A stretch of 64,000 nt of DNA from Callipepla californica brunnescens (lineage: Eukaryota; Chordata; Aves; Galliformes; Odontophoridae), in assembly GCA_023055505.1 (NCBI GenBank), contig JALIRH010000003.1:33854842-33918841 (forward strand), given 5' to 3'. Numbering within the stretch: the stretch's first letter is position 1; each line of letters begins with the position of its first letter. Under the pieces are notes generated by a model. That model did no database searches. It had not been told where the DNA came from and saw nothing but the letters and a program-made list of their open reading frames with translations. Below are positions 51,501 through 64,000 of this stretch, one piece after another. The position numbers and the translations under genes were made by a program.

Positions 51501-54500
51501 GTGTATTTTTCTAGACACTTCAGAATGATAGAACTGGGGTAGAAAGAAATGCCAAATACGTACCAGATCAATTAATGTTTTCATCTGCTCAGTGCTCTTG
51601 ACACTGTCTGGATACACAGCTGCAATTTAGGGAAATAGTGAATTTGTGGCCAGTACATATATTCAGTACATATATTTTGTTTGGAAAAGAACTAGTACAT
51701 GAAAATGACAGTGAGAGTTATTCATGAAGCACTTATGGCAAGTTAAGACTTTTTAGAAGCTGTTTTTTGGCTGCCTGTTAGCATTTTAGCTTTACAATAG
51801 TTAGTTTATTCATGAAAATCATAAACCGATTCATCAATTGTCATTTATTGAAAAACTTTCACTGAAGCTAAAATGCAATTAGAAACAATGTAAGGCAGAA
51901 AATAAATCTGACTAGTCAAATGTTGAAAAGATGAATAATACCATATAATAGACTGCTATAAAATTGAGCCAGTCAGTGGTTGCATATATGCCATAGTATT
52001 GTAATGCTTAATTAGACTGTAACCTAATTATAAGTGATAATATTATGTTCATAATTTAAGTATTAGCTTTGTAGTGATGCTTCTTTTTTCTACCATGAGT
52101 GCAGAGAAGTCATTGTGAAGTCTCCATCAATAATAAATAAATAAAATATAATAAAAAATAAAGCCAGGCAGTATGGCTTGCTATATCTCTTAGGTTTGAA
52201 AGGAACGTGACTGAAAGTGTTTATAAATTATTAAGCAAATACTGAGCACTTTATATTTTAACAAGTGTATTCCAAGAAAAAACCCACAATAATTTGGAAA
52301 GGTATGTTTCCAATTTTTTCATTGCTTCTTAGGGTGACCTAGAATTACCCATTCAACTTGGCTGTGTAGCCACAGAAGTTATACATCTAAGACCTGTTGT
52401 GTAAATCAGAGAACTGGAAGTTCCACTTCACCCAGTAGAAAGACTTGTAACTGAGTTTGGGGTATTGTCAAGGGGGGACTGAAAGAGATGAGGTAGTAGA
52501 TATGCTTTGATTCCTTACCATTTTTATTCATGTAATGATTTAATAACTATTTAGATGTTGACTGTTGTGTTGTCCATGGATTATCTTGCAAAATGAGATT
52601 GCATCCACTCTTAGATCTTCTATTAATGCTTGCATGCTAAATTCTTCCGTTATCTGTTTAATTTACCTTTACAGAAGCAACTATTGTCTTAGCCAAATTA
52701 AACCTTCACTTTTGCCTACTTATTAGCAGTGTGCATCCAAAAGTTCTAGCTGTTTGTTCAGCTATTACTGAAGGGGTTAATTGCTGCAGCTATGCAGCAT
52801 GCAGACTCCTAAACCTAAAACAGATGTAAACTAAAGCCAGGCTTTCAGTCAATCTGTGAGTCATATATTACTGTCCTTAAAACTCCAAACAAGGAGCTGT
52901 CTATGGAATCACTTGAAAAATCAGCAGTTCTTAGCACAAGCCTTTGCAATTAAAAAATTAATTATTTAATTAAGAGCTCTTTCTGTACATGTGTCTGAAT
53001 TCATCAGTTTCTTTTGATGAGGCCAGTGTTCTCCTTTGATAAAGTCTAAACTTTCTTTTAAAGTCACAGTTTGCAGCTGCAAAAAATAAGAAATTGCTGA
53101 TAAAGTTGTGAAAACAGTGGTTATGCTGTTATATTCTTTTCAGATAAGCTGGATTCAGGGAGATGTCCTGTGGGACTCTGAGTACTCAGAACCTCTGAAA
53201 ATCAAGGACATAGTTTCAAAATATCCTTAAAACCTTAAATATTCTCTAAAGTCTTAGCACAGCTTGTGTTCTCTCAAGTATCTTAAATAGCAACCATCTT
53301 GAAAATCCATCTAAGTTCTGTAGGACTTCTACAGGTAAATATGTGGTCTCAGGCGTGGTCAACCCAAATCAGTTCATTAGCTGTCCCCAGCTAGCATAGA
53401 TTTGAATTTCCTGTAACTAAAATTTAGCATCTAACAGAAGAAGTTGGAAATCATCTATTAAAAAGATACATCAAATCTTGAAAAAATTTTCTTCTTAAAA
53501 GCAAACAGACATGCCCTGCTATTTTTGATGCAGGAGCTAGGTATATTTTAGATCATTTACTGAAGTCACTTAATGGAAATGTGAGTACAATGTATGGAAT
53601 GTTTTGCACCTCCGTTCTTGACTCTATATAGATGTTTCTTCAAACTTGACTGCTGTGAAACTTAGTAAGGTTTTAGTATATTGATCTAAAGTAGTGGCAT
53701 TCTTTTTCTTTAAGAGTAATGCAGTAGTTTAAAGAACATCAGTTGTATTTTAACGTGGAAGATGTGAATGTGATGAGATTCTTGAGTTAGCAGCTACAGG
53801 TGAAATTGCATTAAAAAAAAAAAACAAAAAACTAGTTACTGTTTTTCTATTTTCTCATCAATTTCCATTTTTAGAGGCCTGTGTAAGTATAGGCTAAAAT
53901 GTACCAGTGTGAAAAACACGAGACTCAAAGTTCCTCTCACAGGAACCTGGTTGCATTGCTTCTCCAGAAAATCAGCCACAGTTCTTTGCAGCGTGTGAGA
54001 AAAAAAAAAAAAAAAAATTAGATGGGCTGCTAGTCCATTTTTTGAATATTGCTTATGGGTTAATAACTGTTTAGAAGGTTGAGAAAGAGATGTCTCTGCT
54101 TGTACCAACCTCCACTTAGGATGTGAAGTCTTTGGAATGTTATGTACAGGTAAATGCATGTAGACTGAGTAGCCAAGAGACCTGAAATCTTTGCTGTATA
54201 AAGCAATATGAAGTTCTTATCTTTCTTTGTTCCTGTTTGGGCAGTGCCAGTTTTTGAGATAAGTTTCTACCTAGTGTTTGGCTTTTATGCCTGTTTACAT
54301 GATTCTCATTTAGGATGCCTTGAATTCCATTCCATTCTTGCATTATATTAAAATTTAAAATCTGCTTTAAGTAATTGGAACTTTCTGTCCTAGCCCTGTT
54401 GCTCACATATCCTATGTTGCTCACAGAACCTATGAGAATAGAGATGGTAATAGAGCAAGTTTTAACTTAAAATGATAGAACTCATAAAAGGTATAAGCAT

Positions 54501-54981
54501 TTGTTTCAGACAAAGCTTTTGTAAACTCTTTGCAGGAAATCTACTTTGCCAAACTAGTCCTTTGATATCTGGGGTGTTTAGGTGATCCGCTTTGTTGGAT
54601 TGATATTTTTGTCTGTAACACTAAGGAAAAAAAATAGATATGGAACACTCCATTGGCATTTTCACATTTTTTATGCATGTTTCAAGTCCACATTGCTTAG
54701 AAGTTATTAAATACACTTCTGACATATTTATTCAGTATCATATTCCTGCACTGAGGCCGAAATACTGGTAACTGTCCAGTGTTTTACGTTCCTTTCATAT
54801 GATGAGAACTTTAAAATTCCTTCAGTTACAGTGAGGAATAACAATACTTCATCCAAATAAAGTGATTTTATACTCTGGTGACAAATCGCAAGACATGATA
54901 AATGAGTGCTCTAACACACAGGTTGTGCAGGGAGACTGTGATTCCAAACTTGGTGCTCAGGAAAATAAGGAAACTTAGTGC

Positions 54982-55320
54982 TGTCAATCGTTTACAGGCT
55001 GGGTCAGCCTGATTCTGTGACAAATGGGATGAGGGGACCTACACCCTGGGAAGGGGAAAGGGGGAAAGGGCAAGGAGATGGGCCTAAAACAAAACACTGG
55101 CAACTCTGAGGAGCAAAGCCAATTTACTGATATATCAGAATGCAAAATAACACAATATAGTACAATATAATTGGAATTGAGGGTAATAAATGAAATAAAA
55201 CAAGAGAGAGAGAGAGTATCCAAACACCAAAGGCCTTACTCTAATGCTGAAGGCGAGACAGTTAGGAGCACTGTCAGTTTCTGTTTTGTTCCTTTCTAAA
55301 ATCATAGACTTCTTCAATCT
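54982..55320 (-). mobile_element. probable ERVL-type solo LTR, degraded
   Basis: Read on the minus strand, a T-rich, TA-rich block is followed by a polypyrimidine stretch (cttgccctttccccctttcc) and a GC-richer end closing in gctgggtcagcc, then taaacgattgaca. This layout resembles chicken ERVL-family LTRs, which end in a similar taaacc-type motif before CA. The 5' limit is uncertain. No internal viral genes are present beside it. Matched by eye. Confidence 0.45.
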
Positions 55321-56701
55321 TAGAAATGTTTCACATATGGCAGTGATTGCACTTTTATATTTAGTTTAGCAACGTGACGGTTTTACTGGCTTGCCCACTT
55401 AAATGTGCGTGTACATGAAGTTACTCTATAAATAGGCTTACCCATTTAATTGAATATATTCGTTTTAAATTTTGTTTTGCTTTCTAAAAATCTACTTACT
55501 CTTATTTCTATTTCATAAACTAAATAAAAATGAGATTGAAATTTTTAGTGACACCCTGACTGTGCTTGTTTAGACTTGCTGATTATTTGATTTGAATCAG
55601 TTTCCCTTTGTATATTTGTATTTTAAAATCAATATCACTAGTTGTCTTTGGTCTAATCACAACATTGTGAAAAGACAATTGAACATTGTCTGAGATCTAA
55701 TGCTGCATTCTCCAAAAATTTGTTCCAGACATAGGGGACCAATAGGGGACCAGATGAGTAGTATAGTAAAGGTGAATCAATTTGCTTAGCTAACAGAGTG
55801 CAAGAGAGTAATGTGACTGCTATAATATCTGTTTACGTTTTTCATACTCTAGCTTGAATGACTAAGTACAGACCTACGCTGGGGTGTCTGACTAGCATTT
55901 GTCATAGGTAATGAACCTCTGGATCACTATCTTAAATTGCAGTACCACCAACGTGATCTTTTGGATATGTCATTCATCTGTTGCTGTAAACCAAAAAAAT
56001 GTTGTTTGCAGGTTATAAATTTATGCTTGGTTAGATTAGAATGACCTGATAACTATTTTTTTCTTTTTTTTAATTCTGGTATTTTTTTGAATATCACACA
56101 TTTCTAGAGAATATAAGTCATCTAAAGCTTTTATGTATAATTTCTAATCTAAACCAGACTATAATTCTCATCTATATATATATTTAGATGGATTCTATGC
56201 ATTTTTTCATAGAAGATAATTATGGTAGTGAATTCAGCTGCTTCAAAATATTTTTTAAAAATGAAATTATCCTTCTGTATATAAAAAAAAAAAACATAGC
56301 AATGATGTTGTTTCTCCGAAAGAACCCTCAGAGAGTAAATAAAAAAATGTGCTTGAATTAGTATTTTTTGCTGCTCCAAATGGAATTACCTTGGCTTGTC
56401 TGTGAGGACATGGTGATGCCACCTCACCAATGACAAAATCTGTGAGTGATACTTTTGGCTTCAGTTTCCCTGTCCATGTCTCTGATGAAGTAATTTCCCA
56501 ACTGTCCTCCTCCAAGGTCTCTTACAGAGTTCAAGCTGTAATAACTATACTGTAATGTCCTTGCACTTCAATAATTTTTTAAGTTACTTTTGAACAAAAC
56601 AAGATACCTAACCACATTTGTGGTTTTAGTAGGCATCAAGCCCTCATCTGTTTTTATGCACTATTATTCTCTAACTAAGAAGGATTAGTCAGCATGGGTT
56701 C

Positions 56702-57487
56702 ACCAGATGAAGTTTAACAAGAGCACGTGTAGAGTCTTGCACCTAGGGAGGAATAATCACATGCACTGGTACAGGCTGGGGAATGATCTGCTGGAGAGGA
56801 GCTCTGAGGTGATGGACCTGGGTGTCCCAGGCGGATGACAAGTTGGCCATGAACCAGAAGCGTGCCCTGGTGGTCAAGAAGACCAATGGGATCCTGGGGT
56901 GCATTAAAATGCATGTGGCCAGCAGGTCAGGAGTGGTGACCCTCCCCCTCTACTCTGCCCTGGTGAGGCCTCACCTGGGGTATTATGTCCAGTTCTGGGT
57001 TCCCCAGTATGAAAAAGGCAGGGATGCCCTGGAAAGACTCTAACAGAAGGTGACAGAGATGAGAAAAGGCCTGGAGCACCTCTCTTATGAAGAAAGACTG
57101 AGAGACCTGGGTCTGTTCAGCCTTGTAAAAAGAAGAGTCGGGCATGGATCAGATTGCTTCTATAAATGTCTAAGATGTGGTAGGCAAGGGCATGAGGCTG
57201 GGTTCTTCTCAGTTGTGTATGGCGATAGGATGAGGGGAAATGACCACAAACTGAAGCATAGGATGTTCTGCACAAATGTGTGTGGGAACTTCTTCACAGT
57301 GCAGTGATGGAGCACTGGAACAGGTTGCCCAGAGAGGTGGTGGAGTCTCCTTCTCTGGAGATGTTCAAGACCCACCTGTATGCCTACCTGTGCAACCTGG
57401 TCTAGGGAGCCTGTTTTAGCAGGGGAGTTGGACTAGATGATTTCTAGAGGTCCCTTCCAACCCCTACAATTCTGTGATTCTGTGATT
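56702..57487 (+). mobile_element. CR1 LINE fragment with intact 3' terminus
   Basis: 5'-truncated CR1 copy. It covers the end of the reverse transcriptase frame (split by shifts and stops, for example near 56835 and 57043), then the 3' UTR (ggttgcccagagaggtggtgg, ttggactagatgatttctag) and the diagnostic terminal octamers attctgtg, attctgtg, att at 57469-57487. Segments such as LLYSALVRPHLGYY remain readable. It is the best-preserved CR1 end in the window. Confidence 0.92.
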
Positions 57488-57895
57488 AAGATTCCTCCTA
57501 ATGTCTGGTGATAGTTTTGCACCTGAACTTTGTTTTGAGATACTATAACCCAAATCTACATACGTGAAAATGACCTGAAATCAGAGCTTGTAATTTTCTT
57601 ATGTCTTTCAGCCCCTTACATTTGTCTTTCTCCTTCAAATTAATTTAGTGTTCTTGGTAATCTTGCTATCATTCATTTAAATGAACAGTTATGCTGGCTT
57701 TGAGTTATCATTATATTTTGATCAAAAACATTTGGTCATGACACAGCTATCCCTGAGTATATTTCATAGTGTGTTTGAAGAACATATTCCGGCAATTTCA
57801 CTAGGTGTATATTAATTGAAGAGCGTATTTTATTTCAACGTGCAGATATACATATGATGTGCCGTTTCTAAACTAATCTGTTATTTCAATTTCAG

Positions 57896-57988
57896 TATGT
57901 GAGACAGAAGCAGCAAAAGTTTATCAGCTATCACTAGAGGAGCACCTACAGCCTTTCAAAAACAGCATGGAACAATTCATTAGTCAAG
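57896..57988 (+). CDS. FMN2: Formin-2 FH2 exon (last visible)
   Basis: 93-nt exon between acceptor atttcag and donor gtaaat. Two bases complete Val, 30 codons follow ([15 protein letters not shown] ... NSMEQFISQ), and one base is left over. It matches the FMN2 segment that leads into the final FH2 helices. Because it ends in phase 1 with no stop, the gene continues. The rest of FH2 and the C-terminal Spire-interacting tail known from FMN2 are not found before 64000. Confidence 0.95.
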
Positions 57989-59189
57989 GTAAATAATGAA
58001 ACGTCACTTAACCTTTTCATGGCATTTCAAAGACAAGTTATGGGAACAATGTTTATACATTGTGGGAAAGAGACTGTTTATTTTGGCATCATAGAAAGAT
58101 GTGGATTAGTTTAATCAGATGCCACACAGTTCTAAAAGATCTGCAAAATGATTCTGTTGTAATGTAGGTGCCTCATTTTCTTTTGCATGACAGCGAAGAT
58201 AAATGCTATTGGCTCAAGTACGTGATTTGATAAATTCAGCATTCCAGTAGAAAACAATTTTACAACCTTTGTTCCTTGAAAAATTATTGAAGCTGGATCT
58301 GTGTCATTAATTTCTTTCCAAAGAGATAATTCCTTTAGACATGCCAAAAACATGCAGCAAGTTCAGAAAAAAGTAGTTAAAGTTTTTTTCCAGATATAAG
58401 GCAAATCAATATGAAATACTTGGATGTGATTAGTGGAAAATGCAAGAAAAGATGTAAGTATCCATGATGAACTCATGTCCTGAGTGTTAGAAGTAATAAT
58501 AATAATTAAAAAAAAAAAAAAAAAAAAAGCTTTAAAAATGAATAGACAATGCTTTACTAGACTCTTCTTTTGCAAGATGGTGGGAAGACAGGAAGTATAA
58601 ATTAATTTAATTTTTGACTAGTAGCATATCACAATGTCTCTTGAAATATTGCACTGAAAGTATATGTTCTGTGTTGACTGGTTTAATTTCTGATACGATT
58701 TGGAGTTAAATGCATTAGGGTAGCAGTGACCAGATGAGAAAATCAATGTGATTTTAGCTTTCTTGTCACTTTACTGATGCTTTTGCTTTGATAATATTTT
58801 TTTGCAATACAAAGACATCTATTACCTCCTGATCAGGTTATTTATGTGAAAAGTGAGTTTCTACTGATTACTCAACGTAGCTCTCAGTAATACATTAGCC
58901 TAGATCTGTTGCTAACCATTTATGCATCTTTGACAGACCAGGCAGGTATGCATTTATTTATTCTTAATATCCAAGGTGATCATCTGTCCAAATATGTAAA
59001 AGGAAATGCAAATTTTAGTATGTATCAGTACATGCCATTAGTCTCCCAACTACAGTGAAAAAATTCTGATTTAAAATTATGTACATGAGTATTGCAAAAA
59101 TACTGTTTTGAACTATGGATGTAAACTGATTCTTCCTGAGACAAACTATCCATTTGCCAAACCTGGTGAACAGCACTGTCCTTCATGAC

Positions 59190-59605
59190 TAGAGTAGAGG
59201 TTGAACTTTCCCACCAGTATTCCACTACACTTTCTTGCTGTGTGACAGGTGGCAGAAGAGAGGCAGTCTGACAAAATGGCATCAGACTTGGAAGTGCATA
59301 TGAAGCACTGGTGTGTCGTTGAATTAATCTATGCAGAAACAATTGTGCCCATTGACATCCACTGACACTTGCTGAACACTGATGGAGACCAAACAGTAAA
59401 TGTGAGCACAGTGAGGTGGTGGCAGCGACAGTGAATCATCTCTGTTGGTGCAGATCTTGTTCATTGCTGGTGATGTCTGTGCTGAAAAAATAGTGTTCTG
59501 TAGCTGAGGGTTTCCTCTATCCAATAGTGTTGTTGAGCTTTTTATATCTGTTTTAGTTTCCATAGCAATAAATAGGAAACATTATTTTTGGAGCGACCTA
59601 CATAA
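59190..59605 (+). mobile_element. mariner (Galluhop-type) remnant, copy 3
   Basis: It shares long text with the other two mariner copies (gcagtctgacaaaatggc, then gagaccaaacagtaaatg, then tagtttccatagcaataaat) and keeps the right end (aacattatttttggagcg). The left inverted repeat is not found, so it is truncated. The transposase start region is readable in pieces but broken by stops and an internal deletion. Confidence 0.75.
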
Positions 59606-62600
59606 GTTAAAACTGTATTCTCATTGTGCAGTTGATATACAACTAGTAACAGACATATCCTACATATTTTATGTTAGGTTTATATTATTACTGATATATG
59701 TAGGTAGGGATCTATCAAGTCATGAGCTACTCTGAAACAGATCACTAATGGTATACTGTAAATCATACCACATTTGTCTATTAATAACAAAATAGCAAGT
59801 CAAATATGGGGCTTATATTATATCACATATGTACCAGTTCTATTTCTTTTACTTCTTGGAAACAAGGGCAGTTTTAGAAGTCACTTGCACTGTATTTTAG
59901 ACTTTTTTTTTTTTTTTTTTTACTAACCTAGGGTAATGATACAGAGTAAAGGTTACAATCATTTCTCTGTTTTATGAGGAAATTGAGAAAAAACATACAG
60001 CAATCTCATCCATGAAGAACTTAATTGTGTTTGCCATGTTATTAGTGGATCTTGCTAGAGCACTGACAAAGAGAAATCAATAATATGAGTAAAAATCTCA
60101 TGATCACTTGTTAATTGAAATAACAGGGAATATGCATTGTGAACACAGTGAATTGTGACTGAAACATTTCTACACTATTTAAAATTTTGAGAACTATTTT
60201 TTTCAGTATTCAGTATATATAGATATATATGAGAGAAAGGTTAATATATAGGAAAAAAGGAATCTCTGGTTAAGTTCCAAAAAAAAAAAAAAAAAAGTAA
60301 TTCTAAATACCTTTCATTATGAAATCCTTTGTTTTTACTTCATGGGATTGAATTCAGACTTGAAAGAGGCCATGTTTAAAGCAGGATTTCTCTTTCCTGT
60401 TCAGTGTTTGACAGGCTTTTGATCTAGATATTTTTTCTAAGGGCTTTTGTTGTTTATGTAGACATAATCGATGAGTCTTTTCAGCTAGACTGCACACATG
60501 ATCATTTAGAAAAACAGAGGGACAATTCTTGGCACCTTTTAGGGATTTGTGTTTATATAACATATGCTCTGGGCAAAAAAAAAAAAAAAAAGAAAAGAAA
60601 AAAAAAAAAAAACCCTAAGCTTTAAGTTTTATCTTTTCAAGTTTCAGTTTCTCTAGAGTCAGAAAATGTTTTAAGTTATAATTCAGATGAAAAACATTTT
60701 TTCACAGGAGTGAATAATTTGGCATGTTTATGTGATGTCTTTTCAGAGTAGATAACTTGTGTGCATAATGGGACCCAAAAGTTCAAAGTAGCTAGTTATT
60801 CACTTTAACTTGTTGCTAAACTTGCAGTTAAAATGGAAAATGGGTTTCTTGTAGGCAAAAGTACTTGGACATCAAATTAAATATTCCTGGCAAAGCACAA
60901 TAGTTACCGTATAGCACAGTTATGTAACTTCAAATTAAGTTACTGTAACCATTCTAGCTGATTGTTGCCATTGATGTATTAGAAGAAAAAAAAAAACAAA
61001 AAACCACAAATGTTAACACTTAGAGTCATTAGAGGCAAAAATGATTGTTCTTCTATCTGCCTAGTGGAAATTATTCCTTTCTAAGGATAAAGAAGGGGAA
61101 GAAGTAAGGTATGTGTTTAGAGTCATAATGTTTTCGGTCATAATGTTAGCGGCATATATAACAGCCTGCCTAGCATTTACCTTGCTACCCAATCAGTAGT
61201 CTAAAGCACCAGAACATTCATCAAAATAAGTAAAATATTCAGTCTAATTAACAGAAAATCAAAACATCTGCACCATCTCTAGATGTGTAATCTCTGAGGG
61301 TCCATGTGTGTTAAAACCTCCAAGGGAAATCTGTTTTTCTGTGCTTCTATCCTCTTTGTATAACCACATGTAGTAAACTATCAGCCAAAAAAGTTGTTAT
61401 TCTCAAATTCAAATATTAATCATTTCTGCTCAGATTCTCTATAGCCATATGACTTTAAAAACAAAAACAAAAAACAACATTTAAATTTTCTGTTTGCAAA
61501 TGGTTGAAGTAGTTTTTTTCTTTATTGCATATTTCTAACTATCCATTTAAAGTTTACACCCATATCTGAGAGAGAGTTCTTTTTAAGTGAAACATTATTC
61601 AGATCAAATTGTAGGAACTTAAGTACTGTTTGTATCTTAATGGAGGAATGCAAACTTCTCTGAAGATTTCTTTCCACAACTCAGTCCACACAAGTTAACA
61701 CAGTTTGAATAAGAGATCAGAAAGGAAAGCACTACTTGAAAATGCAGTTGCTTTTGGATCAGTACTTTTCTGGGGAACACACAAACATATGAGATCACAT
61801 CCACACCCATCCTAATTCAGAAGGATTCAGAAATCACTTTTTTCCTAGGGCAAACCTTTTCAGAATACTCAGGAGACAGTGAGAGAAATACTGAAGGGCA
61901 TTAATCAACCTGCAAGTTAGAGGGTAAATTCATTAGACGTTAGTAATCTCTTTGCACTTGATAGGATAGCCAGCTTGTGTTTTGTTGTTGGTGGTGGTTG
62001 GTTGGTTGTTTTTTCTTTTTTAAAGAAAAACAGCAAAAAAAAAAGTCGTATGTCAGTGAACCACAGATGAGTCCCAATCCCCAAGTTTTAACTTTGCAGT
62101 GAAAAGCAGACCTTGGATGTTTGCCTTCAGGACTCCAGCTAGACTGTACATTCTTGTCAGCCTGATAGAGCAGGAAACTTCTGATAGGAGGCAGCAGTCA
62201 CTGCTCCCTCAGATAAGTCAGTTAGCCTTGCCTGGGACCTGAGAAGGGGCAGTATGTTCAAATCACAGGTTTTCAACAGATTCTACAGATTCAACACATT
62301 CTAAAGATTGCACAAATGTTTCAGACTTGCAATCTGAGGAATCCATCATTGTTTTAGTTTCTGAATAAGATGTCATTAATTTTAGATTTTTTTTAAAGCG
62401 TATCATGTTATAGGATATTTTAAGAATAGAATGCCTTGCATATAAAAGAAACAAACATTATTTTCAGGTGATTAGCTAGTTAGTCTAAATCCAGGAATAT
62501 TTCCAGTGTGGTTGTAAGTTTGTGTATACAAGCTAGCCACGTAACCTTTGTCTCCTTCTACTCCTGACAAAATTCTTCCTGTTAGCGAATGACAATCACA

Positions 62601-62849
62601 GTTTTCATCCTGCATAACTACAGACTCTTCTCCTAGCCTAAGTTTTAGCCACGTCCTTGTGATCTTTCAGAACAAAGATGCTAAAATTGTCCTCTTGGTT
62701 GAACTGCCTGTAACCATCTCTTTTTTTGCCAGGAATCCAGTTTCCAAATGTTCAGTAAATGAATGTATAAATCACAGTGCGTTGTATTTATCTCTGTAGC
62801 TGCAACCAGCTAGTTGGCCATAACTTTTTAGGTCAAGCAGCAAAAGGCT

Positions 62850-62870
62850 GTACATCATCAGATGATGTAC
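62850..62870. repeat. 21-bp near-perfect palindrome
   Basis: Arms gtacatcatc and gatgatgtac flank a single A. Confidence 0.9.
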
Positions 62871-63184
62871 TGTGAATAAGACTAAATCATCAGACTGAAT
62901 TTTGGATGACTGGGTTCAGTTTCTGGCTCCACAAGACTGTGAAATACATGCTGTTAGGGTAGTCTTAATTCTGGCAAATTCTAACCCAGAATGATTGATT
63001 TTGCAGTTTCCATTTTTTTCAACTGTTGCTCTTATAATTTGATTAACACAAGGGATACCACTGCATTGATTTTTTTCAAAAAATAACTGAGAAATATGAC
63101 TAATTAGAAGTATGTAAAAAGTAATGCTTTAGTTTTTCTTTAAAACAAACAAAAATACAGAGAACATCCATGGGTTGGATACTG

Positions 63185-63216
63185 TTTAAAGTGGATATGG
63201 AGGTATCCACTTTAAA
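63185..63216. repeat. perfect 13-bp inverted repeat (hairpin)
   Basis: Arms tttaaagtggata (63185-63197) and tatccactttaaa (63204-63216) flank a 6-nt loop. The stem is too short for a microRNA precursor and no T tract suggests a terminator, so it may be a chance or micro-inversion product. Confidence 0.9.
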
Positions 63217-64000
63217 TAATGCTATCAAAATATACTCATTATTCAGACAAACTTTTTTTTTTCGTTTTAGAGTAAATTTTTGATATAGAGAGAACATGCA
63301 ATCTCTAGAATAGAAATGTAGGAATCACATTTTAACTAGTTCCTTTTTTTTTATTATTATTGGATTATTGAAAGAGCTTTTAAAAACATTCTTTGAGTCC
63401 TGAAAGCATTTTTTTTTAAAATCTCACACTGATTTATTTTACCTCAGTACTGTATAAATTTGCCCCCAACTCAGGTGTCAGCACCTCCATCGATTATGAC
63501 TTCATAATTCTAATTCACATTATGGTATATTTGCAACACTAATCATACTTTACTGTATTAAAGAGTAAAAAATTTGTTTTGGCATTGATTGGGAAGAGCT
63601 TGATATGTATTAATCATAAAAGCACTCATCCACCTAAAAGCATTCTGAATGGATGTAGTAGATTTACGGAAGGCATTGTAGATAAGGTACAAAAACAATC
63701 CATGTTAGAAACGCCTTTTATAAAATGAAAAATGCTTACCATCTAGTTATTGGGATGGTAAATCAAAATAGAGACATTGAAAATTAATTTGGGTTTACTT
63801 TCTGCATTGGCCCTAATCTATACATCATGGTATATTCTCCAACGGTCCAGAGATCAGGCTAACAGCTGGACATCCTTGCTTTTAAGTTAGACCTGAAACC
63901 TCTTGCAGTGACTTTACCACACCTAGTAACACATATTTAGTTGTAGGTATACTAGGTAGCAGCACGCCTGTTGAGTGCCTAGTCCTGACCTCACTGAGAC

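Larger units (their letters stand above)
48506..57895 (+). other. FMN2: FMN2 intron (9.4 kb)
   Basis: Phase-1 intron, donor gtactg and acceptor tttcag. It holds a probable LTR (54982-55320) and a CR1 copy (56702-57487). From 48700 to 54900 I see only AT-rich sequence and short homopolymers. Confidence 0.9.
57989..64000 (+). other. FMN2: FMN2 downstream intron sequence (incomplete)
   Basis: No segment resembling the next FH2 exon was found by eye, so the whole stretch is taken as intron. It contains a mariner remnant (59190-59605), A-rich tracts (58507-58528, 60576-60613), a palindrome (62850-62870) and a hairpin (63185-63216). Confidence 0.75.

Noticed and set aside
56822..57375. Several open frames on both strands around 57 kb
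   Set aside because: They are broken pieces of the CR1 reverse transcriptase and antisense shadows of it, not host genes.

Overview
The window is vertebrate nuclear DNA, almost certainly from a galliform bird (chicken or a close relative). It is AT-rich, intron-dominated sequence with several CR1 LINE fragments, one ending in the typical bird CR1 octamer tail. It also holds three internally deleted mariner copies of the Galluhop type and a probable ERVL-type solo LTR. There are no operons, no CRISPR array and no rRNA or tRNA genes that I could see.

One gene can be supported with confidence: a 3' portion of FMN2 (formin-2), on the + strand across the whole window. Ten coding exons join through canonical GT-AG introns and keep phase at every junction: 9881-11727, 12494-12638, 19368-19455, 39515-39576, 45361-45452, 45601-45730, 46604-46750, 48159-48218, 48385-48505 and 57896-57988. 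Together they are 2785 nt, or 928 codons plus one base. They encode a short coiled coil, the proline-rich FH1 region and most of the actin-nucleating FH2 domain. The N-terminal exons lie upstream of the window. The last FH2 exons and the C-terminal tail lie downstream, because the final visible exon ends in an open phase. Intron lengths run from 148 bp to about 20 kb.

Layout: 1-9880 is upstream intron, with one candidate 33-nt microexon at 6594-6626. 9881-11727 is the large FH1 exon, with a homogenised Pro-rich tandem array at about 11080-11500. 11728-39514 holds two small FH2 exons and a 20-kb intron. That intron contains a minus-strand exon-like ORF (22529-22867), a small CpG-dense island with a CTCF-like motif and a splice donor (about 27290-27456), a CR1 tail, a compound microsatellite and a mariner copy. 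39515-48505 holds six more FH2 exons interspersed with mariner and CR1 copies. 48506-64000 is mostly intron, with an LTR, a CR1, the last visible exon and a third mariner copy.

I found no clearly new multi-gene system. The items most worth a second look are the sequence-identical FH1 repeat cores, the intronic CpG island, the minus-strand ORF with splice-like borders and the candidate microexon.
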